A stretch of DNA of 8,876 nt from Polyangiaceae bacterium (GTDB taxonomy: Bacteria > Myxococcota > Polyangia > Polyangiales > Polyangiaceae): assembly GCA_025936205.1 (NCBI GenBank), contig JAICTU010000385.1:1-8876 (forward strand), written 5' to 3'. The translations under genes were made by a program, and so were the position numbers. This document shows positions 6,541 to 8,876 of this stretch, in pieces (the first letter of the stretch is position 1; each line of letters opens with the position of its first letter). Below the pieces are notes generated by a model. The model was not told where the DNA came from. It was given only the letters and a program-made list of their open reading frames with translations, and did not search any database.

Positions 6541-7119
6541 GTTCTCCGATCAGGCCTGGAGCGCGTCGAATATGCCCGCCTGGCCCGCAAGGGGGGCTCG
6601 GCTCGCGCGCTCGCGCACGGCCCCTTCGCCGGCTATGCGCTGCGATCGCCGCTGTCCGATGGGGTCGGGTACTGCCAGGGAGCACGCGCCGGTTACGCGC
6701 TCGATCTAGCGGAGCTCACGCTCGCAGGCAGCGTGGGCGCCTGCCGCGCGAGCTTCTTCAACGAAGCGCTGCGCGCGCATACGGATGAGCTCTCGTTCGC
6801 GCTCTCTGCTCGCCGCGTGTACGACTTCCCGCCGGCGAGCGTGGGCATCGGCGTGAGCGCGGGCGTGGACTGGCTGCACCAGAGCTTCGAGACGGACGGG
6901 CTCGCGCCCGCGCGCGAGAGCGCCGCGGGCGAGATCGGCGCGCTCGTGAACCTGGGCTGGGACCTCGCGGGTGGGTTCTACTCACTGGCGGAGCTCAGCG
7001 GTGAGCTCGTGGTGTTTCAGCAGCAGAGCTCGCGCGCCCGCGCTGCGGACGCGGACGCCCGCCAGCTGCACGCGGTGTTCGCCTGGGGCCCGCTGCTCGG
7101 CGTGGGCAAGCGCTTCTGA
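6541..7119 (+). pseudogene. 3' remnant of an outer-membrane-type β-barrel gene
   Basis: The frame open from 6415 to the TGA at 7117-7119 becomes protein-like from about 6541: VLRSGLERVEYARLARKGG, then GPFAGYALRSPL, GARAGYALDLAELTLAGSVG, FALSARRVYDFPPASVGIGV, GAGWDLAGGFYSL-like strands and a Phe-terminated end (GPLLGVGKRF). Alternating hydrophobic residues, Gly/Tyr turns and a C-terminal Phe are typical of outer-membrane barrels. No ATG, GTG or TTG occurs in this frame before the GTG at 6733. That GTG has no ribosome site and would lose about 64 residues of the same fold. So this is probably the C-terminal half of a longer protein. From memory it resembles the barrel-like C-terminal regions of large myxobacterial envelope proteins, some with caspase-like domains; I could not verify this. 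Alternatively, 6733-7119 is still translated as a 128-residue protein. Confidence 0.5.
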
Positions 7120-7169
7120 GTTGCAGTTCGCCCCGCGCTCGCTGCAGGGTTTGGGCTAGGCTATCGCTT

Positions 7170-7176
7170 GGAGGAG
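7170..7176 (+). promoter_or_regulatory. Strong ribosome binding site of the GFA-family gene
   Basis: GGAGGAG ends 6 nt before the ATG at 7183, nearly a full anti-SD match. It fixes the start there. The in-frame TTG at 7168 overlaps this site and would add five residues (MEEIS), so it is very unlikely to be the start. Confidence 0.8.
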
Positions 7177-7182
7177 ATATCC

Positions 7183-7542
7183 ATGCCGGAAGCGAAGACG
7201 TATAGCGGGAGCTGTCACTGTGGCAAGGTGAAGTTCGAGGCCACCACGGACTTGAAGACGGTGATTCAGTGCAACTGTTCGATCTGTGCGCGCCTGGGCT
7301 ACATGCTCACGTTCATGGCGCCCGAGCAGTTCAAGCTGCTGTCCGGTGAGAGCGAGCTCAAGGACTACCAGTTCAACAAGAAGAACATCCACCACCTGTT
7401 CTGCTCCAACTGCGGCATTCACAGCTTCGGCAAAGGCAAAGGCCCCGACGGCAAGCAGATGTACGCCGTCAATCTGCGTTGCCTCGACGGGCTGGATCTG
7501 GGCGCAGTCAAGGCCATGCCCTTCGACGGCAAGAGCATGTAG
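7183..7542 (+). CDS. GFA/CENP-V family zinc-binding protein
   Basis: A 119-residue protein with the zinc layout of the glutathione-dependent formaldehyde-activating enzyme (GFA)/CENP-V fold. The motifs are SCHCGKVKFEA (C11, C13), CNCSIC at 30-35 (C30, C32, C35) and FCSNCGIHSFG (C74, C77). The structural zinc is expected from the CxC pair plus CxxC, the second zinc from the middle CxCxxC. Length is usual for the family (110-160). The name comes from a Paracoccus enzyme that condenses formaldehyde with glutathione. Most small homologues have no proven substrate, so a formaldehyde role should not be assumed. It starts 63 bp after the β-barrel remnant on the same strand, with its own strong ribosome site. 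Lys-rich composition (FKLLSGESELKDYQFNKKN) makes it less GC-biased than its neighbours. It is not functionally tied to the hut genes; formamide, not formaldehyde, is the C1 product of HutG. Confidence 0.88.
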   Translation: MPEAKTYSGSCHCGKVKFEATTDLKTVIQCNCSICARLGYMLTFMAPEQFKLLSGESELKDYQFNKKNIHHLFCSNCGIHSFGKGKGPDGKQMYAVNLRCLDGLDLGAVKAMPFDGKSM

Positions 7543-7792
7543 GCCGGAGCGCATGCTCGCCATGGAATTTCTGGACGGGCTGCGCTTCGAGCTCTGAGCA
7601 CGTGCAGCGGGCTACGCGCCGCGCGCTTTGCGCAGCGCCCGCTTGCCCTGCACTGGTGGAGCCGGAGCAAGGCGCGCCGGAGGGATGCTGGCTCGAGCGC
7701 TCCGGGGCCGCCGGGAAAGGTCCAGGGAAGGCATCCCGGGCAGGCAGGCGAGTCCCCTTGCGAAGCGTGGCCTGTTCGGGAAGGATTGCCCC
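7543..7792 (+). other. Non-coding gap before the MASE1 sensor gene
   Basis: 250 bases with no convincing gene. It contains a perfect 6-bp inverted repeat, CCGGAG (7677-7682) and CTCCGG (7700-7705), with no T-run after it. A 14-codon frame, 7553-7597 (MLAMEFLDGLRFEL), has no ribosome site and is probably chance. Minus-strand frames here are Pro/Arg/Ser-rich and unrecognisable. Confidence 0.5.
7779..7785 (+). promoter_or_regulatory. Ribosome binding site of the MASE1 gene
   Basis: GGAAGGA at 7779-7785 lies 7 nt before the ATG at 7793. This supports that start over later in-frame GTG codons (7880, 7892), which have no such site but would sit closer to the first membrane segment. Confidence 0.6.
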
Positions 7793-8876
7793 ATGGGGGG
7801 GCACGTTACGACTGGGGAAGGGCACGTCGCGGACGGCCTGGCTTCGCAGCGCGCTGCGGCGGGCCAAGCGGCTGGTGCGGTGACATTGGACGTGGGCTCA
7901 CCGGCGCCGAGCGCTCTCTCTCAGGGAAATGTAGCAGGGATCTCCTCGCGGTCGCTGCTCTGGATTGCCGTCGCGTCGTGCGCCTACTTCGCAGCAGCCC
8001 GGATTGGCACGGCGCTCCATCTACCGTCGAACCACATCGCCATCGCCTGGCCTGCGAGCGGCGTCGCGCTCGCTGCGTTCCACCTGATCGAGCGCCGGCG
8101 CTGGTGGCTGCTCGCCTTGGGAGTTGGTCTCGCCAATCTGGTCGCGAACTGGGCGGTGAAGGCGCAAATTGGTGCCGCGGGGCTCGCCACCATTGCGGAT
8201 CTGCTGGAAGCGGCGGGCGGGGCCGCGCTGCTGGCCCGGTTCGCGCGCAGGCGCGTGGACATGACGCGCCTGCGGGATGTCGTGGGATTGAGCATGATTG
8301 CGCTCATCGTGGCGCCGGTCTGCGCCGTGCTGGGCACGGCCCTTGCCCCTGCTGGGGGCGCTGCTCCCTTCTTCGAGCGCTGGCGGCAGTGGGCGATCGT
8401 CGATGGCGTTGGGATCATCTTCGTCGCGCCCGTCATCCTCGGTGCAGCCGGCTGGCTCGCGCGCAAGCATCGTCCTTCCACGCGGGCCCGCATGGGGTTC
8501 GCGCTCGTGGTCGTGGCCACGGCCGCGACCACTTGGCTCACCATTTCGGCAGATGTCAGCGCGCCGGGGTCCACCTTGACCTCGCGCTACCTGGTTTTTC
8601 CGTGGCTGGTGTTGAGCGCTCTGCGCTCCGGTCCGGCGGGCGCTGCGATCACGGCGTCGGTCATGTCCTCCGTCGCCATCGCGACCGCTATCGCTTCGAC
8701 GAGCTTGCTCGCGCCCGAGACGGCGACGAACGTCGTCCTGGCGCTGCAGCTCTTCATCAGCATTGCCACCTTCACGACGCTCGGGATTGCCTCCCTCGAT
8801 GCGCAGCGGCAGCGGGCGAGTCGAGCTCTGCTGCGAGCGAACCGAGCGCTGCAGGCTCGAAGTGCCGAGCTGGAAC
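7793..8876 (+). CDS. MASE1-domain membrane sensor protein (N-terminal part, cut by window edge)
   Basis: From the ATG at 7793 the frame is open to the right edge: 361 residues, C terminus missing. After a polar tail of about 54 residues comes a multi-pass region of about ten hydrophobic segments. They are near 55-72, 83-99, 104-122, 130-148, 163-187, 201-222, 235-251, 266-277, 284-303 and 313-335. The block IAIAWPASGVALA (W86, P87, G90) matches the conserved W-P-x-x-G-x-A-L-A of MASE1, and YLVFPWLVLSALRSGPAGAA (266 onwards) matches the block near the end of that domain. MASE1 is an inner-membrane sensory domain of histidine kinases, diguanylate cyclases and phosphodiesterases. Residues 336-361 (LDAQRQRASRALLRANRALQ, then more of the same) are a charged helix, probably a coiled-coil linker to a cytoplasmic PAS, kinase or GGDEF domain beyond the window. 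Which output it has cannot be told from here. MASE1 assignment is firm; the start is probable. Confidence 0.85.
   Translation, partial: MGGHVTTGEGHVADGLASQRAAAGQAAGAVTLDVGSPAPSALSQGNVAGISSRSLLWIAVASCAYFAAARIGTALHLPSNHIAIAWPASGVALAAFHLIERRRWWLLALGVGLANLVANWAVKAQIGAAGLATIADLLEAAGGAALLARFARRRVDMTRLRDVVGLSMIALIVAPVCAVLGTALAPAGGAAPFFERWRQWAIVDGVGIIFVAPVILGAAGWLARKHRPSTRARMGFALVVVATAATTWLTISADVSAPGSTLTSRYLVFPWLVLSALRSGPAGAAITASVMSSVAIATAIASTSLLAPETATNVVLALQLFISIATFTTLGIASLDAQRQRASRALLRANRALQARSAELE

Noticed and set aside
6176..6685. Long upstream extension of the hutH frame to 702 residues
   Set aside because: It crosses the intergenic region and lies antisense to the broken lipoprotein/β-barrel locus. 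No HutH homologue has such a segment.
7553..7597. Possible 14-residue peptide MLAMEFLDGLRFEL after the GFA gene
   Set aside because: No ribosome site and no context; too short to separate from chance.
7677..7705. CCGGAG/CTCCGG inverted repeat as an intrinsic terminator for the GFA gene
   Set aside because: The spacer is 17 nt, the stem is 6 bp, it lies about 135 bp past the stop and no T-run follows.
7984..8574. 196-codon minus-strand frame opposite the MASE1 gene
   Set aside because: The plus strand encodes clear membrane segments with conserved MASE1 motifs; the antisense product is a shadow.
1..8876. CRISPR array, insertion sequence, tRNA/rRNA gene, phage or defence module
   Set aside because: No regularly spaced repeats, transposase-like protein, terminal repeats or structured RNA pattern were found on reading both strands.

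Overview
The window looks like a chromosomal segment of a GC-rich Gram-negative bacterium. It encodes an exported β-rich envelope protein, remnants of a lipoprotein and of an outer-membrane-type β-barrel, and a large integral membrane sensor. GC-rich third positions and the style of the envelope proteins suggest a myxobacterium-like (Myxococcota) host. That placement is an impression from composition and recalled families, not a demonstrated taxonomy.

Layout. Positions 1-419 (minus) hold the N-terminal 139 residues of a secreted, probably outer-membrane protein that runs off the left edge. Positions 420-748 are non-coding, with two small dyads. Positions 749-6145 (minus) are a complete histidine-utilisation operon, transcribed hutH-hutU-hutG-hutI. 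Positions 6146-6343 are the divergent intergenic region carrying the hut promoter. Positions 6344-7119 (plus) hold a decayed locus: a lipoprotein 5' fragment with an in-frame TAG, joined out of frame to the 3' part of a β-barrel gene that has no start codon. Positions 7183-7542 (plus) encode a small GFA/CENP-V-type zinc protein. Positions 7543-7792 are non-coding. From 7793 (plus) to the right edge runs the N-terminal MASE1 membrane-sensor part of a signalling protein whose output domain is outside the window.

The four Hut enzymes form a complete pathway. HutH deaminates histidine to urocanate, HutU hydrates urocanate to imidazolonepropionate, HutI opens the ring to N-formimino-glutamate, and HutG hydrolyses that to glutamate and formamide. 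Genes are in reaction order except that hutG precedes hutI. All three junctions are 4-bp ATGA start/stop overlaps, which implies one mRNA with translational coupling. No hut regulator, histidine transporter or HutF is visible here.

I found no CRISPR array, insertion sequence, tRNA, rRNA or defence system, and no convincing undescribed system. The points most worth checking are an Asn at the expected metal-ligand Asp of HutI, an altered active-site loop in HutH, the broken lipoprotein/β-barrel locus, and the truncated MASE1 sensor.
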